A DNA stretch of 64,000 nucleotides from Polynucleobacter cosmopolitanus (GCF_002224225.1 NZ_NJGG01000001.1:525374-589373), one strand, 5' to 3'. Positions 8,326-17,977 are shown, counted from the first letter of the stretch. The notes: a model not told the origin generated them from the letters alone. Translations and numbers: made by a program.

Positions 8326-9177
8326 ATGACCAAAAAAATTCAGCCAAGCAAGAAATCTGTGAAATCTTTGAAAACTCAAAAAGTCAAACTTGCTCATTCT
8401 GTGAATCGAGATGATTTGTCTTTGTATTTGGATGATCATTTACAGGTGGCTCGCATCAAAGACTACTGTCCCAATGGTTTGCAGGTTCAGGGTAAGCCCA
8501 TCATCAAAACTTTGGTCAGTGGGGTGACTGCTAGCTTAGCCTTGATTGAAGAGGCGATTGCATTGAAAGCGGACGCCATCATGGTTCACCATGGCTGGTT
8601 TTGGAAAAACGACGATGCTCGGGTGATTGGGCAGTTGCATAGTCGCTTGAAGTTGCTGATGGACCATGAGATCAATTTGTTTGCTTATCACTTGCCTTTG
8701 GATGTTCACCCTGTATTGGGTAACAACGCCCAATTGGCCAAAGTGATGGGTTGGAAGCCTCTTATGGGCTCTAAGAGAGCTTCTTTGGGCTCTGCCTCAC
8801 CCATGGATGGTCTGATTTGGGAGGGGCATCCTGAGGCTTCCCAAAAGACTTTGGGGCAATTGGCAAGAAGTATCTCTGGGCGTTTGGGGCGTGATCCTCT
8901 GGTGATTGGCGATCTAAATAAGCCCATCAAACGCATTGCCTGGTGCACTGGTGGCGCTCAGGGGTATATCAATCAGGCCATTGAAATGAAAGTGGACGCT
9001 TACATCAGTGGTGAAGTTTCTGAGCAGACCTTCCATGCTGCAGAAGAGTCAGGGGTGGCTTACATTGCTGCGGGTCACCATGCCACTGAGCGCTATGGCA
9101 TTGGGGCGCTTGGGGAGTTTGTGGCCCAGAAATACAAGCTCAAGCATCAGTTTGTGGACATTCCAAACCCGGTTTGA
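8326..9177 (+). CDS. Nif3-like dinuclear metal-centre protein
   Basis: This 283-residue protein belongs to the Nif3/YbgI family of hexameric proteins with two bound metal ions; the physiological reaction is not settled. Metal-binding signatures are visible: VHHGWFWK with paired His, HLPLDVH, and C-terminal [10 protein letters not shown]. The first 30 residues are Lys-rich and not part of the domain. The start at 8326 is the first ATG and no better internal start is seen. Often annotated as a GTP cyclohydrolase I type 2 homologue, which I would not adopt. It lies immediately upstream of the cytochrome bc1 genes, as is usual in this order. Confidence 0.88.
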   Translation: MTKKIQPSKKSVKSLKTQKVKLAHSVNRDDLSLYLDDHLQVARIKDYCPNGLQVQGKPIIKTLVSGVTASLALIEEAIALKADAIMVHHGWFWKNDDARVIGQLHSRLKLLMDHEINLFAYHLPLDVHPVLGNNAQLAKVMGWKPLMGSKRASLGSASPMDGLIWEGHPEASQKTLGQLARSISGRLGRDPLVIGDLNKPIKRIAWCTGGAQGYINQAIEMKVDAYISGEVSEQTFHAAEESGVAYIAAGHHATERYGIGALGEFVAQKYKLKHQFVDIPNPV

Positions 9178-9276
9178 GTGATTGGTTTGAATCAAGGGTT
9201 TGAGTTACTCCAGGCTTACATCTTTGTAAGTTAATGAATTTTTCACTGTTTTTGCCGTCTTTTTGCTCTGATGGGG

Positions 9277-9306
9277 TTTAAATCAGAGGGGCGGATTCGC
9301 TATAAT
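9277..9306 (+). promoter_or_regulatory. Sigma-70 type promoter for petABC
   Basis: A consensus -10 hexamer TATAAT (9301-9306) has a weak -35 TTTAAA (9277-9282) at an 18-base spacing. It lies 45 bases before the petA start. Confidence 0.6.
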
Positions 9307-9351
9307 CTGAAGTTGACGTCAAATATATGCCTTTCTAGAGGAAATTCAGTA

Positions 9352-9951
9352 ATGAGTGAACAAAGCATGGACAAGAGCCGTCGTAAATGGCTTATTGCAA
9401 CATCAGTTGCGGGTGGAGTTGGTACAGCGGCAGTAGCACTTCCTTTGGTGAGCACATTTGCTCCTTCAGAGAAAGCCAAAGCGGCAGGCGCTCCAGTAGA
9501 AATGGATATCAGCGGTATGCAACCAGGGGAAATGCGCACGGTTGAGTGGCGCGGTAAGCCTGTATGGGTTGTGCGTCGTACGCCAGAGATGCTTGCTTCA
9601 CTAGCAAAGCTTGAGGGTGATTTGGCTGATCCAAAATCAGAGCGCAATCCAAAAGATTTGACGCCTGCTTATGCACAAAATCAACACCGCTCAATCAAGC
9701 CAGAGTATTTGGTTGCGGTTGGTATTTGTTCGCACTTGGGTTGTTCACCAATCACAAAATTTGAAACAGGCGCTCAGCCATCATTGCCAGATAACTGGAC
9801 AGGTGGTTTCTTGTGCCCATGCCACGGTTCAACATTTGACTTGGCAGGCCGCGTGTTCAAGAACAAACCTGCACCAGACAACTTAGAAGTGCCGCCACAC
9901 ATGTATGTGAGCGACACAAAGTTGATCATTGGTGAAGACAAGAAAGCGTAA
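9352..9951 (+). CDS. petA: Ubiquinol-cytochrome c reductase, Rieske iron-sulphur subunit
   Basis: The 199-residue subunit carries the Rieske [2Fe-2S] cluster that accepts electrons from ubiquinol in the cytochrome bc1 complex. Cluster-binding boxes CSHLGC and CPCHG are intact, each giving one Cys and one His ligand plus the bridging disulphide Cys. The N-terminus has a twin-arginine motif (SRRKWLIATS) and one membrane helix that serves as uncleaved anchor, as is normal for Rieske proteins. The ATG at 9352 has the ribosome-binding site AGAGGAAA; a longer frame from 9271 would run through the promoter. The petB start follows after 10 bases. Confidence 0.96.
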   Translation: MSEQSMDKSRRKWLIATSVAGGVGTAAVALPLVSTFAPSEKAKAAGAPVEMDISGMQPGEMRTVEWRGKPVWVVRRTPEMLASLAKLEGDLADPKSERNPKDLTPAYAQNQHRSIKPEYLVAVGICSHLGCSPITKFETGAQPSLPDNWTGGFLCPCHGSTFDLAGRVFKNKPAPDNLEVPPHMYVSDTKLIIGEDKKA

Positions 9952-9961
9952 GGGGTAGACC

Positions 9962-11362
9962 ATGGCATTTCATGAAAAAGAAGTTCCAGCGAATGCATCA
10001 CGCGGAACAAAATTATTGGCTTGGGTAGATTCTCGTTTCCCATTGACTTCAACTGTTGAAGCGCACTTAACCAAATACTACGCACCTAAAAATTTAAACT
10101 TCTTTTATGTTTTTGGAGCTTTAGCAATTTTGGTATTGGCCTTGCAAATCATCACCGGCATTTTCTTGGTGATGCATTACAAGCCTGATGCTGAAAAAGC
10201 TTTCCAATCTGTTGAATACATCATGCGCGAAGTGCCATGGGGTTGGTTGGTGCGTTACTTGCACTCAACGGGCGCCTCGATGTTCTTCGTGGTGGTTTAT
10301 TTGCACATGTTCCGCGGCATGATTTACGGTTCATACCGTAAGCCTCGTGAATTGGTGTGGATTTTCGGTTGCGCAATTTTCTTGTGCTTGATGGCTGAAG
10401 CGTTCATGGGTTATTTGTTGCCATGGGGTCAGATGTCCTATTGGGGCGCTCAAGTGATCGTTAACTTGTTTGCTGCAATTCCATTGGTTGGTCCTGATCT
10501 TTCTTTGTGGATCCGTGGTGACTACGTGGTGGGTGATGCGACGTTGAATCGTTTCTTCTCATTCCACGTGATTGCTGTGCCATTGGTCTTGATTGGCTTG
10601 GTAGCCGCACACATTGTTGCTTTGCACGAAGTTGGTTCAAACAATCCTGATGGTGTTGAAATCAAGGAGAGCTTAGACGCGAACGGCATCCCATTGGATG
10701 GAGTTCCTTTCCATCCTTACTACACAGTGCACGATGTGTTCAGTGTTGGTGTGTTCTTGATGATCTTTGCATTCATCGTGTTCTTTGCTCCTGAGATGGG
10801 CGGCTACTTCTTGGAGTTCAATAACTTCATTCCTGCCGATCCATTGAAGACGCCTCCGCACATTGCACCGGTTTGGTATTTCACACCGTTCTACTCAATG
10901 TTGCGTGCCGTGACCGGTGAGTTCTTGATCCCAATGTGGTTGTTTGCTGCTGCCTTATTAGGTCTTGTGATCCGTGGCACAAAAGACAAAAAAGTACAGG
11001 GCATTTGCGCTGGTATTTTGGTCGCTCTTGCTGCTGGCTTCTTCTTGTTTGATGCCAAGTTCTGGGGCGTGATGGTGATGGGTGGTTCAGTGGTGATTTT
11101 CTTCTTCTTGCCATGGTTGGACAACTCACCAGTTAAATCAATTCGTTATCGTCCACAAAGCCAAAAATACATTTATGGCTTATTTGTGGTGACGTTTGTT
11201 GTGTTGGGTTACTTGGGTATTCAGCCACCATCACCAATCGGTGAGAAGGTGTCTCAATTGGGTACATTGATTTATTTTGGTTTCTTCTTGGCGATGCCAT
11301 GGTGGAGCAAGATGGGTCAATTCAAGCCAGTGCCAAGTCGCGTTAATTTTGTTGCGCATTGA
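9962..11362 (+). CDS. petB: Cytochrome b of the bc1 complex
   Basis: A polytopic membrane protein of 466 residues that binds hemes bL and bH and both quinone sites. The heme His pairs are visible in HSTGASMFFVVVYLHMFRG and in HVIAVPLVLIGLVAAHI. The Qo-site motif appears as PPHIAPVWYFTPFY rather than the more common PEWY form. At least eight hydrophobic helices and the loop MGYLLPWGQMSYWGA are typical. It is the second gene of petABC with a ribosome-binding site AAGGGGT before the start. Length is as expected for a betaproteobacterial full-length cytochrome b. Confidence 0.97.
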   Translation: MAFHEKEVPANASRGTKLLAWVDSRFPLTSTVEAHLTKYYAPKNLNFFYVFGALAILVLALQIITGIFLVMHYKPDAEKAFQSVEYIMREVPWGWLVRYLHSTGASMFFVVVYLHMFRGMIYGSYRKPRELVWIFGCAIFLCLMAEAFMGYLLPWGQMSYWGAQVIVNLFAAIPLVGPDLSLWIRGDYVVGDATLNRFFSFHVIAVPLVLIGLVAAHIVALHEVGSNNPDGVEIKESLDANGIPLDGVPFHPYYTVHDVFSVGVFLMIFAFIVFFAPEMGGYFLEFNNFIPADPLKTPPHIAPVWYFTPFYSMLRAVTGEFLIPMWLFAAALLGLVIRGTKDKKVQGICAGILVALAAGFFLFDAKFWGVMVMGGSVVIFFFLPWLDNSPVKSIRYRPQSQKYIYGLFVVTFVVLGYLGIQPPSPIGEKVSQLGTLIYFGFFLAMPWWSKMGQFKPVPSRVNFVAH

Positions 11363-11383
11363 TCGCGAGCACCCAAAAGGAAA

Positions 11384-12145
11384 ATGAAAATGAAAAAAAT
11401 CATCTGGAAAATGTTCGGCGGTGTTGCTGCTCTATTGGCCATGAACGTGGCTCTTGCTGCTGGCGGTAACTTCCCACTAGATAAAGCACCAAGTCGTGTG
11501 AACAATGAAGCAGCGTTACAAAACGGTGCGAAGTTATTTGTTAACTATTGTTTGAATTGCCACGGTGCTGTGAGCATGCGTTACAACCGTTTGCGCGACA
11601 TTGGTTTAACTGATGAGCAGATCAAGCAAAACTTGTTGTTCAGTGGTGAAAAAGTGGGTGACTTGATGAATGTGGCCATTTCACCGAAAGATGCCAAGGC
11701 ATGGTTCGGCGCAATGCCTCCTGATTTGTCAGTGATTGCTCGTGCCAAAGGTGTGGATTATTTGTACACCTATTTGCGTACCTATTATCAAGATGACACA
11801 AAGATAACGGGTTGGAACAACATGGCATATCCAGCAGTGGCCATGCCAAACGTATTTTGGGAATTACAAGGTATTCGTAAAGCCAAGTATGTTGATGAAA
11901 AAGATCCGCACGATGCCACTAAAACAATTCATGTGTTCAAGGGCTTTGAGCAAGTCACTCCTGGTAAGTTAAAGCCACAAGAGTTTGATAATGCGATGGG
12001 TGATTTGGTAGCTTATCTTCAGTGGATGGGTGAGCCGGCGCAGTTGGATCGTAAGCGTTTAGGCGTTTGGGTTTTGATGTTCTTAGCAATATTTACAGTT
12101 TTGGCTTGGGGACTAAACAAGTCTTACTGGAAAGACATCCACTAA
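11384..12145 (+). CDS. petC: Cytochrome c1 of the bc1 complex
   Basis: A membrane-bound c-type cytochrome of 253 residues. It has a signal peptide ending in MNVALAAG, the heme attachment motif C56-x2-C59-H60 (CLNCH) and a probable methionine ligand in FGAMPPDLS. A C-terminal membrane anchor (VWVLMFLAIFTVLAWGL) holds it in the inner membrane facing the periplasm. It accepts electrons from the Rieske protein and passes them to soluble cytochrome c. AAAAGGA precedes the start; the second ATG at 11390 is equally possible. It closes the petABC operon, and sspA follows after 22 bases. Confidence 0.96.
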   Translation: MKMKKIIWKMFGGVAALLAMNVALAAGGNFPLDKAPSRVNNEAALQNGAKLFVNYCLNCHGAVSMRYNRLRDIGLTDEQIKQNLLFSGEKVGDLMNVAISPKDAKAWFGAMPPDLSVIARAKGVDYLYTYLRTYYQDDTKITGWNNMAYPAVAMPNVFWELQGIRKAKYVDEKDPHDATKTIHVFKGFEQVTPGKLKPQEFDNAMGDLVAYLQWMGEPAQLDRKRLGVWVLMFLAIFTVLAWGLNKSYWKDIH

Positions 12146-12167
12146 AAAATAATTAGGAGATTGACCC

Positions 12168-12779
12168 ATGATGGTTTTGTATTCGGGCACTAACTGCCCG
12201 TTCTCGCAGCGTTGTCGCTTGGTTTTGTTTGAAAAGGGCATGGACTTTGAAATCCGTGACGTTGATTTATTTAATAAACCAGAAGACATCTCTGTGATGA
12301 ACCCTTATGGACAAGTGCCCATTTTGGTTGAACGTGATTTGATTCTTTATGAATCAAACATCATCAATGAATACATTGATGAGCGTTTCCCACATCCACA
12401 GTTGATGCCGCCTGATCCAGTGGCGCGCGCACGTGCACGTTTGTTCTTATTCAATTTTGAAAAAGAATTATTCATTCACGTATCAACCTTGGAAAATGAA
12501 AAAGGCAAGGCTGCAGAAAAGAATCACGAGAAAGCGCGTTTAGCGATTCGTGATCGTTTGACACAGTTGGCACCGATTTTCATCAAGAACAAATACATGT
12601 TGGGTGATGATTTCTCAATGTTAGACGTGGCTATTGCGCCATTGTTATGGCGTTTAGAGCATTACGGCATTGATTTGTCTCGCAATGCTGCACCGTTGAT
12701 GAAATACGCTGAGCGTATTTTCAGTCGTCCTGCATACATCGAGGCGTTGACGCCTTCTGAGAAAGTGATGCGTCGCTAA
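12168..12779 (+). CDS. sspA: Stringent starvation protein A (GST-fold RNA polymerase-associated protein)
   Basis: The 203-residue protein has a thioredoxin-like N-domain (LYSGTNCPFSQRCRLVLFEKG) and a helical GST C-domain (about 85-195). SspA binds RNA polymerase during starvation and in several pathogens supports virulence or acid resistance. The segment MNPYGQVPILVERDLILYESNIINEY is close to the SspA norm rather than to catalytic GSTs. It sits between petC and sspB, a conserved Burkholderiales order. GGAG in AATTAGGAGATTG serves as the ribosome-binding site. Confidence 0.94.
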   Translation: MMVLYSGTNCPFSQRCRLVLFEKGMDFEIRDVDLFNKPEDISVMNPYGQVPILVERDLILYESNIINEYIDERFPHPQLMPPDPVARARARLFLFNFEKELFIHVSTLENEKGKAAEKNHEKARLAIRDRLTQLAPIFIKNKYMLGDDFSMLDVAIAPLLWRLEHYGIDLSRNAAPLMKYAERIFSRPAYIEALTPSEKVMRR

Positions 12780-12817
12780 TTAGGTGACTAATTAGCCATC
12801 ACTGCTCAATGGATTTT

Positions 12818-13210
12818 ATGAGCGTCGTTCCAAGCAATAAACCCTATCTGATCCGCGCACTGCACCAGTGGTGTGTGGATCATGGTTTTACGCCTTACAT
12901 TGCTGTCTTCGTGACTGAAGGGGTGCAAGTGCCGATGGATTATGTGAAAGACAATGAAATTGTTTTAAACATCAGTCCTGATGCTTGCCAGCAATTGTCT
13001 TTGGACAATGAATGGATTTCACTCAAGGCTCGCTTTGCTGGAGTGCCTCGTGATATTCATGTTCCGATGACTCATGTGATGGCTATTTACGCCAAAGAAA
13101 ATGGCCAGGGCATGTCTTTCCCGGTTGAGAAAACAACTCCACCAGAGCCAACGGCAGACAAAAATACACCGATTTCTAAAGGAAGACCTAGCCTAAAGCT
13201 GGTTAAATAA
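12818..13210 (+). CDS. sspB: ClpXP protease specificity-enhancing factor SspB
   Basis: SspB is the adaptor that hands ssrA-tagged proteins to ClpXP. The folded domain is recognised by KPYLIRALHQWCVDHGFTPY and by FAGVPRDIHVPMTHVMAIYAKENGQGM. The C-terminus is a flexible linker ending in a short basic/hydrophobic tail (GRPSLKLVK), which in SspB docks to ClpX. The start is placed at the ATG at 12818 (MSVVPSNK), as in family members; an ATG at 12809 adds three residues. Two CTAATTAG octamers lie in the gap after sspA. Confidence 0.93.
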   Translation: MSVVPSNKPYLIRALHQWCVDHGFTPYIAVFVTEGVQVPMDYVKDNEIVLNISPDACQQLSLDNEWISLKARFAGVPRDIHVPMTHVMAIYAKENGQGMSFPVEKTTPPEPTADKNTPISKGRPSLKLVK

Positions 13211-13269
13211 GTTAGAATGTCGGGCTTAGCAGCAAAGAAATTAGCAGGAATTCTCTAGTAACACGGCAG

Positions 13270-13343
13270 GCCCCCTTAGTTAAATGGTATAACACTTGAC
13301 TTGTAATCATGGATTGGCAGTTCGATTCTGTCAGGGGGCACCA
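13270..13343 (+). tRNA. tRNA-Thr (anticodon TGT)
   Basis: GCCCCCT pairs with AGGGGGC for a 7-base acceptor stem and the CCA end is encoded (13341-13343). The D stem is GTTA/TAAC. The anticodon loop is CTTGTAA with TGT at 13302-13304, on a stem with one T-T mismatch. The T arm is GGCAG/CTGTC around TTCGATT. Confidence 0.93.
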
Positions 13344-13511
13344 AAAATCCTCAAGTAATTCAATGATAAAATCTCGTATTATGAGAAATTTTTGATTTTT
13401 GTGGCAACGCAACAAAAATACCTTGAATTGTCATATTTATTCCCTAAAATAGAGTTTGTGCAGTGCAATATATGCGCTGCAAAATAATTAACTAACCTAT
13501 TTGGAGTAAAT

Positions 13512-14126
13512 ATGAATCAAGATCAAATCACAGCAAAAATGGCAGAAATCCAAGGCGAGAGCTTGAACACAGCATTCGCATTGAGCACAAAAGCAATCGA
13601 GCGCGCTCAAGAATTGGCTGACTTGAACTTCTCAGCAACTAAAGCAGTGATTGTTGAAGCTCAAGACGGTTTAGAGCAAGCTTTGACAGTTAAAGATCCA
13701 CAAGCATTCGTTTCATACGTTCAAAGCGACGCATTGGCACCTTTGGGTAACAAGCTAGCTGCTCATCAGCGCGCTGTTGCGAAGATTGTTCGCGACGGTC
13801 AAGTTGAGTTGGCAGAAGTTGCTGAAGCTCAATTAGAGCAGTTCCAAGAAGGCGTGCAAAACTGGGTAAACACTTTTGCAGCTAATGCACCAGCTGGTTC
13901 AGATGTATTCGTTAATGCATTGAAAACTTCTGTTGGTTCAGCATTGCAAGGTTTCGAGCAATTCCAAGTTGCTGCTAAAGAAGCTGCTGCTGTTGCTGAA
14001 GCAAATGCAGAGCAAGCTGTTGAAGCAATTCAAGGTTTTGCTAAGCAAGCTAAATCTGCTGCTGCTAAGCCTGCAACACGTGCATCAGCTGCTAAGAAGC
14101 CAGCTGCTCGCCGCGGTCGTAAGTAA
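13512..14126 (+). CDS. phaP: Phasin family protein (PHA granule-associated)
   Basis: The 204-residue, Ala/Glu-rich, almost wholly helical protein matches the phasin_2 family that coats polyhydroxyalkanoate granules and controls their size and number. The domain opening QITAKMAEIQGESLNTAFALSTKAIERAQELADLN is typical. The tail is rich in Ala, Lys and Arg (KPAARRGRK), as in PhaP proteins that also contact DNA. TTGGAG precedes the start. It is a single-gene unit followed by a strong terminator. Its presence implies carbon storage as PHA in this organism. Confidence 0.92.
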   Translation: MNQDQITAKMAEIQGESLNTAFALSTKAIERAQELADLNFSATKAVIVEAQDGLEQALTVKDPQAFVSYVQSDALAPLGNKLAAHQRAVAKIVRDGQVELAEVAEAQLEQFQEGVQNWVNTFAANAPAGSDVFVNALKTSVGSALQGFEQFQVAAKEAAAVAEANAEQAVEAIQGFAKQAKSAAAKPATRASAAKKPAARRGRK

Positions 14127-14186
14127 TTCGCGACAGAGTCAGTTGCGCAAGCACTGACTCAATGCTCCGAAAAGAGCGCAGTCAAT

Positions 14187-14219
14187 AAAAAACCCGCATG
14201 ATGAATGCGGGTTTTTTTA
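14187..14219 (+). terminator. Intrinsic terminator after phasin gene
   Basis: AAACCCGCAT pairs with ATGCGGGTTT around GATGA, followed by a run of T. The A-rich left flank also allows termination of the opposing rmuC transcript. Confidence 0.9.
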
Positions 14220-14236
14220 TTATCAAAGTTTATGAC

Positions 14237-15433
14237 TTACTCATCATCGGCAACATCAGTCAATTTGCTTGGTAATGATTTATTCGGTTTTACACCAAGC
14301 TTTTTGACGTTCTCGGCGGTACGAATCAAATTGCCACGACCAGTTTTTAGTTTGCCAACCGCATCTGTATAACTGATTTGAGCTTGTTCCAAGCGCTGCC
14401 CAACTTTATCCAGATCTTCAACAAATCCAACAAACTTGTCATAAAGAGAAGCGCATTGACGGGCAATTTCTTGGGCATTGCGGTTCTGGTGTTCCTGGCG
14501 CCACAAATGAGCGACGGTTCTGACGGTTGCTAGTAAGGTGCTGGGGCAAACAATCACGATGTTCTTTTTAAGAGCATCTTGATAAATATCGGGCGCATGG
14601 CGCATCGCCGCCAAGAATGCAGGCTCAATTGGAATGAACATCAAGACAAAGTCAATTGAACCAACACCATAGAGGTCTTGGTAGTTCTTGGCCGATAAGC
14701 CTTGAATATGTTGCTTGATCGATAGCACATGGCTGTTGAGCTCAGCAGTTTTGATGGCGTCATCATCAGCTTGTATGTAACGGGTGTAAGCGGTGATAGA
14801 AACTTTGCTATCTATCACCAAGTGCTTGGATTCGGGTAAGCGAATCACCACGTCTGGTTGTAGTCTCGATCCATCACTGATGGTCTGAGTATCTTGCACA
14901 AGGTATTCCTCACCTTTGCGCAATCCTGAGTTTTCTAGAATGGTTTCAAGAACCAACTCACCCCAATCACCTTGGGTTTTGGATTCACCTTTGAGGGCGT
15001 TGGTCAGGGCACGAGTTTCATCGGTCATGCGCAGGTTAAGACCTGCCAGTTTTTCAACTTCTTGTTTTAAGGCAAAGCGCTCTCGTGCTTCAGATTGATA
15101 CGTCTCATCCACCTGTTTGCGAAAGTCCGTCAATTTTTCTTGCAGTGGCTTTAAAAGAATATCGAGGTTTTGCTGATTTTGTTCAGCAAAGCGTTTTGAT
15201 TTTTCTTCGAGGATTTCATTGGCAAGATTTTTAAACTGATCAGATAGAACAGTTTTTGCTTCTTGCGCTGTTTGTTGAAGAGCGGCTAGTTTGTCAGCGC
15301 TTTGACGACGTTCAGCGGCCAACTCGGTTTCTGCTTTGACCCTGGCTTGGCTTTGTTGCCAAGCGTAATAGAGACTAAATAGAGCAATGAAGCAAAAAAG
15401 AGCCAGTAGTAGAAAAGCGATAGTTGTGTCCAT
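14237..15433 (-). CDS. rmuC: RmuC family DNA recombination protein
   Basis: The 398-residue protein has one N-terminal membrane segment (about 5-25), a long coiled coil (about 28-130, with many Gln, Glu and Lys) and the RmuC nuclease-like domain. That domain contains GDWGELVLETILENSGL, QPDVVIRLPESKHLVIDSKVS and VLMFIPIEPAFLAAM. E. coli RmuC limits recombination at inverted repeats and is thought to be a PD-(D/E)XK-fold nuclease; the D-x(n)-DSK core is visible. It is transcribed alone toward the phasin terminator. Confidence 0.93.
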   Translation of the reverse strand: MDTTIAFLLLALFCFIALFSLYYAWQQSQARVKAETELAAERRQSADKLAALQQTAQEAKTVLSDQFKNLANEILEEKSKRFAEQNQQNLDILLKPLQEKLTDFRKQVDETYQSEARERFALKQEVEKLAGLNLRMTDETRALTNALKGESKTQGDWGELVLETILENSGLRKGEEYLVQDTQTISDGSRLQPDVVIRLPESKHLVIDSKVSITAYTRYIQADDDAIKTAELNSHVLSIKQHIQGLSAKNYQDLYGVGSIDFVLMFIPIEPAFLAAMRHAPDIYQDALKKNIVIVCPSTLLATVRTVAHLWRQEHQNRNAQEIARQCASLYDKFVGFVEDLDKVGQRLEQAQISYTDAVGKLKTGRGNLIRTAENVKKLGVKPNKSLPSKLTDVADDE

Positions 15434-15520
15434 ATCGCTATGCTAAACCAATGCTGGCTCTTCATGAGAGCCAGCACTTAAATAATTAGTAATAATTGAT
15501 GGGACTTTGACGGGTAATGC

Positions 15521-15829
15521 TTAAGCTTTAAGCAACTGCTGCAATTCACCGCTTTGGTACATTTCAGTCATGATGTCTGAACCGCCGATGAATTCACCAT
15601 TCACATAAAGCTGAGGAATGGTTGGCCAGTTGGCATAAGCTTTCACGCCTTCGCGGATGTCTTGATCTTCTAAAACATTGACAGTGTGTGGCTTGTCTAC
15701 GCCACAGGCTTGCAAAATTTGAATGGCTCTTCCTGAGAAGCCGCATTGCGGAAATTGAGCATTGCCCTTCATGAATAGAACCACTGGGTTGCTTTCAACG
15801 ATTTCTTTGATTTGTGCTTGTGTGTCCAT
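15521..15829 (-). CDS. grxD: Monothiol glutaredoxin, Grx4 family
   Basis: A 102-residue glutaredoxin with the single-cysteine motif CGFS (29-32). It also has WPTIPQLYVNGEFIGGSDI for glutathione binding. Grx4 proteins bind a [2Fe-2S] cluster with glutathione as dimers and pass clusters to target proteins. It is the last gene of the hemA-prfA-prmC-grxD run on the minus strand. The family length is complete. Confidence 0.95.
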   Translation of the reverse strand: MDTQAQIKEIVESNPVVLFMKGNAQFPQCGFSGRAIQILQACGVDKPHTVNVLEDQDIREGVKAYANWPTIPQLYVNGEFIGGSDIMTEMYQSGELQQLLKA

Positions 15830-15856
15830 GGTACTTCCTTATGTAGATGTCTTATT

Positions 15857-16729
15857 TTAGCCAAGCTTAACAGACGCCGCTCGATTAGCCGATGCGACGC
15901 GCCAAATACCCGCAAGATCCTGGTGGGCTTTGATATTGATGTAATTTTGTTCCTGCAATAACTGACAAACTTGTTTGGATTGATCGAATCCATGTTCTAC
16001 CAAGATGAATCCATCCGCTGCTAAATAAGGAGGGGATTCTTTAAAAATGGCGCGGTATGCCATCAAGCCATCATGATCATCGGTCAGTGCTAAGCTTGGT
16101 TCAAAGCGCAAATCACCCATCAATAAGTGATGATCGCCCGCTGGGATGTAAGGAGGATTGCTCACGATCACATCAAACACGCAATCTTCAGCTGGAAGGT
16201 TTGTGGTCAGACCATCAAACCAATTCGATTGAAGGAACTTCACTGAGTTCAGATTTAAAAGGCGGGCATTTTCTTGGGCGATCTGGAGTGCTTCAGCGCT
16301 GACATCAACACAAGTGACTTGGGCGTTAGGTAGGTTCTTGGCCAATGCCAAACCAATCGCGCCACTGCCTGTTCCCAAATCTAGAATCCTTGGTGTTTTT
16401 TTACCTGATGATTGAATGTGATCAATCGTCAATTCAACCAAGAGTTCTGTTTCAGGCCTTGGGATCAAAACGCCAGGAGCTACTTTGAGTTCAATGTTGA
16501 AAAACCCTTTTTTACCAATCAGATACGCAACTGGTTGACCTTCAGCGCGTTGCTTTTCTAATAGCGCCCATTCTTCGAGCAAGGCCTTGGGCAATGCTTC
16601 TGTATCACGGCTAATCATTGCAGATTTTGGCCAATTCAAGTGCTTGTTAATGAGGTGAGCGAGCAAGGCTTTGGCATCTACTTTGTCCAAAGTAGATTGA
16701 AAAAGAATTTCTCGAATATTGATAGCCAT
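15857..16729 (-). CDS. prmC: Release factor glutamine methyltransferase
   Basis: The 290-residue methyltransferase modifies the Gln of the GGQ motif in RF1 and RF2. The SAM-binding motif is RILDLGTGSGAIGLAL and the catalytic NPPY motif is in VSNPPYIPAG, as expected for N5-glutamine methyltransferases. The N-terminal helical domain has PVAYLIGKKGFFNIEL for substrate recognition. It lies downstream of its substrate gene prfA, separated by 168 bases with a hairpin. Confidence 0.95.
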   Translation of the reverse strand: MAINIREILFQSTLDKVDAKALLAHLINKHLNWPKSAMISRDTEALPKALLEEWALLEKQRAEGQPVAYLIGKKGFFNIELKVAPGVLIPRPETELLVELTIDHIQSSGKKTPRILDLGTGSGAIGLALAKNLPNAQVTCVDVSAEALQIAQENARLLNLNSVKFLQSNWFDGLTTNLPAEDCVFDVIVSNPPYIPAGDHHLLMGDLRFEPSLALTDDHDGLMAYRAIFKESPPYLAADGFILVEHGFDQSKQVCQLLQEQNYINIKAHQDLAGIWRVASANRAASVKLG

Positions 16730-16811
16730 TAACTTTGTTATTAATAAGGTCTTAGTGAGAGAGGATAAACATATATTTATAGAAGAACTTCTGTTTTGTG
16801 TTGCTTGATAA

Positions 16812-16844
16812 ACAAAGGGCTCCTTAGTAACCGGAGCCCTTTGT
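16812..16844 (-). terminator. Hairpin downstream of prfA
   Basis: ACAAAGGGCTCC (16812-16823) and GGAGCCCTTTGT (16833-16844) form a perfect 12-base stem. The following T-run on the minus strand is short (GTTTATC), so termination may be partial. Confidence 0.6.
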
Positions 16845-16897
16845 CGACCGAGTATCCCCAGTCATTGAGATTATTCTACTCCAGAATATTTAATAAA

Positions 16898-17977
16898 CTA
16901 AATGTCACCCAAGCTAGCCAATAACTCAGCTTGGTGCTCGGCAGACAATGCGTTCAAAAGATCTTGAATATCACCGTCCATCATGGCATCAATCTTATAC
17001 AGGGTGAGATTGATGCGGTGGTCGGTGATGCGTCCTTGCGGGAAGTTGTAGGTGCGGATGCGATCACTGCGATCACCAGAACCCACAAGGCTCTTGCGAG
17101 TTTCAGCTTCTTTGTCGTGGGCAGCGCGACGTTTGGCATCCATGATTCTTGAAACAAGCACTTTCATGGCTTGATCTTTGTTGCGGTGTTGACTGCGATC
17201 ATCTTGGCATTCCACCACCGTGCCGGTTGGGATGTGCGTGATGCGCACTGCAGAGTCTGTTTTATTGATGTGCTGACCGCCCGCACCAGAAGCTCTGAAT
17301 GTGTCAATGCGCAAATCAGCAGGATTGATTTCAATATCACTGATTTCATCAGCTTCAGGCATCACAGCGACTGTACAGGCTGAGGTGTGAATGCGTCCTT
17401 GAGTTTCTGTTTGAGGGACTCGTTGCACACGATGGCCACCTGATTCAAATTTGAGTCTTGAGAAAGCACTTTGTCCAACAATGCGCAAAATGACTTCTTT
17501 GTAACCACCCAAATCTGATTCTGAAGCACTCACCACTTCTACTTGCCAACGTTGTCTTTCGGCAAAGCGTGTGTACATCCTGAATAAATCAGCAGCGAAT
17601 AAAGCACTTTCATCACCGCCGGTGCCCGCACGAATTTCCAAAAAGATATTTTTATCATCATTGGGATCTTTTGGTAATAGTAGGCGCTGTAAATCAGCTT
17701 GCATGTTTTCCATGCGCTCTTTGGCAGATTTGATTTCTTCTTCTGCAAAGTCTTTCATTTCAGGATCAGCCTGCATCGCTAAAGCTGCTTGCTCGTCGGC
17801 TTCTGCTTGCAGGAATAATTGAAATTGTTCGACAACAGGGGATATTTCCGCATGCTCACGATTGAGTTTGCGGTACTGATCCATGTCCTTGGTAATTTCT
17901 TCCTGGACTAACAATGAATTGAGTTCTGCGAGCCTGGCATCTAATTGCTCAAGCTTCGCTTTCATACTTGGTTTCAT
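16898..17977 (-). CDS. prfA: Peptide chain release factor 1
   Basis: RF1 ends translation at UAA and UAG. It has 359 residues. The catalytic GGQ is at 233-235 within [18 protein letters not shown], and the stop-codon tripeptide PxT is PQT (188-190). It starts directly next to the hemA stop, an arrangement shared with many proteobacteria, and is probably co-transcribed with hemA. Its own modifying enzyme prmC follows. Confidence 0.97.
   Translation of the reverse strand: MKPSMKAKLEQLDARLAELNSLLVQEEITKDMDQYRKLNREHAEISPVVEQFQLFLQAEADEQAALAMQADPEMKDFAEEEIKSAKERMENMQADLQRLLLPKDPNDDKNIFLEIRAGTGGDESALFAADLFRMYTRFAERQRWQVEVVSASESDLGGYKEVILRIVGQSAFSRLKFESGGHRVQRVPQTETQGRIHTSACTVAVMPEADEISDIEINPADLRIDTFRASGAGGQHINKTDSAVRITHIPTGTVVECQDDRSQHRNKDQAMKVLVSRIMDAKRRAAHDKEAETRKSLVGSGDRSDRIRTYNFPQGRITDHRINLTLYKIDAMMDGDIQDLLNALSAEHQAELLASLGDI

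Noticed and set aside
9215..9230. CTTACA/TGTAAG hairpin after nif3
   Set aside because: Six-base arms, no T-run; too weak to call a terminator.
9271..9351. Longer N-terminus for the Rieske protein
   Set aside because: It would include the TATAAT promoter element and precedes a good ribosome-binding site and the twin-arginine start at 9352.
10881..11129. Antisense reading frames within petB and many other genes
   Set aside because: They lie fully opposite strongly conserved genes, show no family pattern and no ribosome-binding site.
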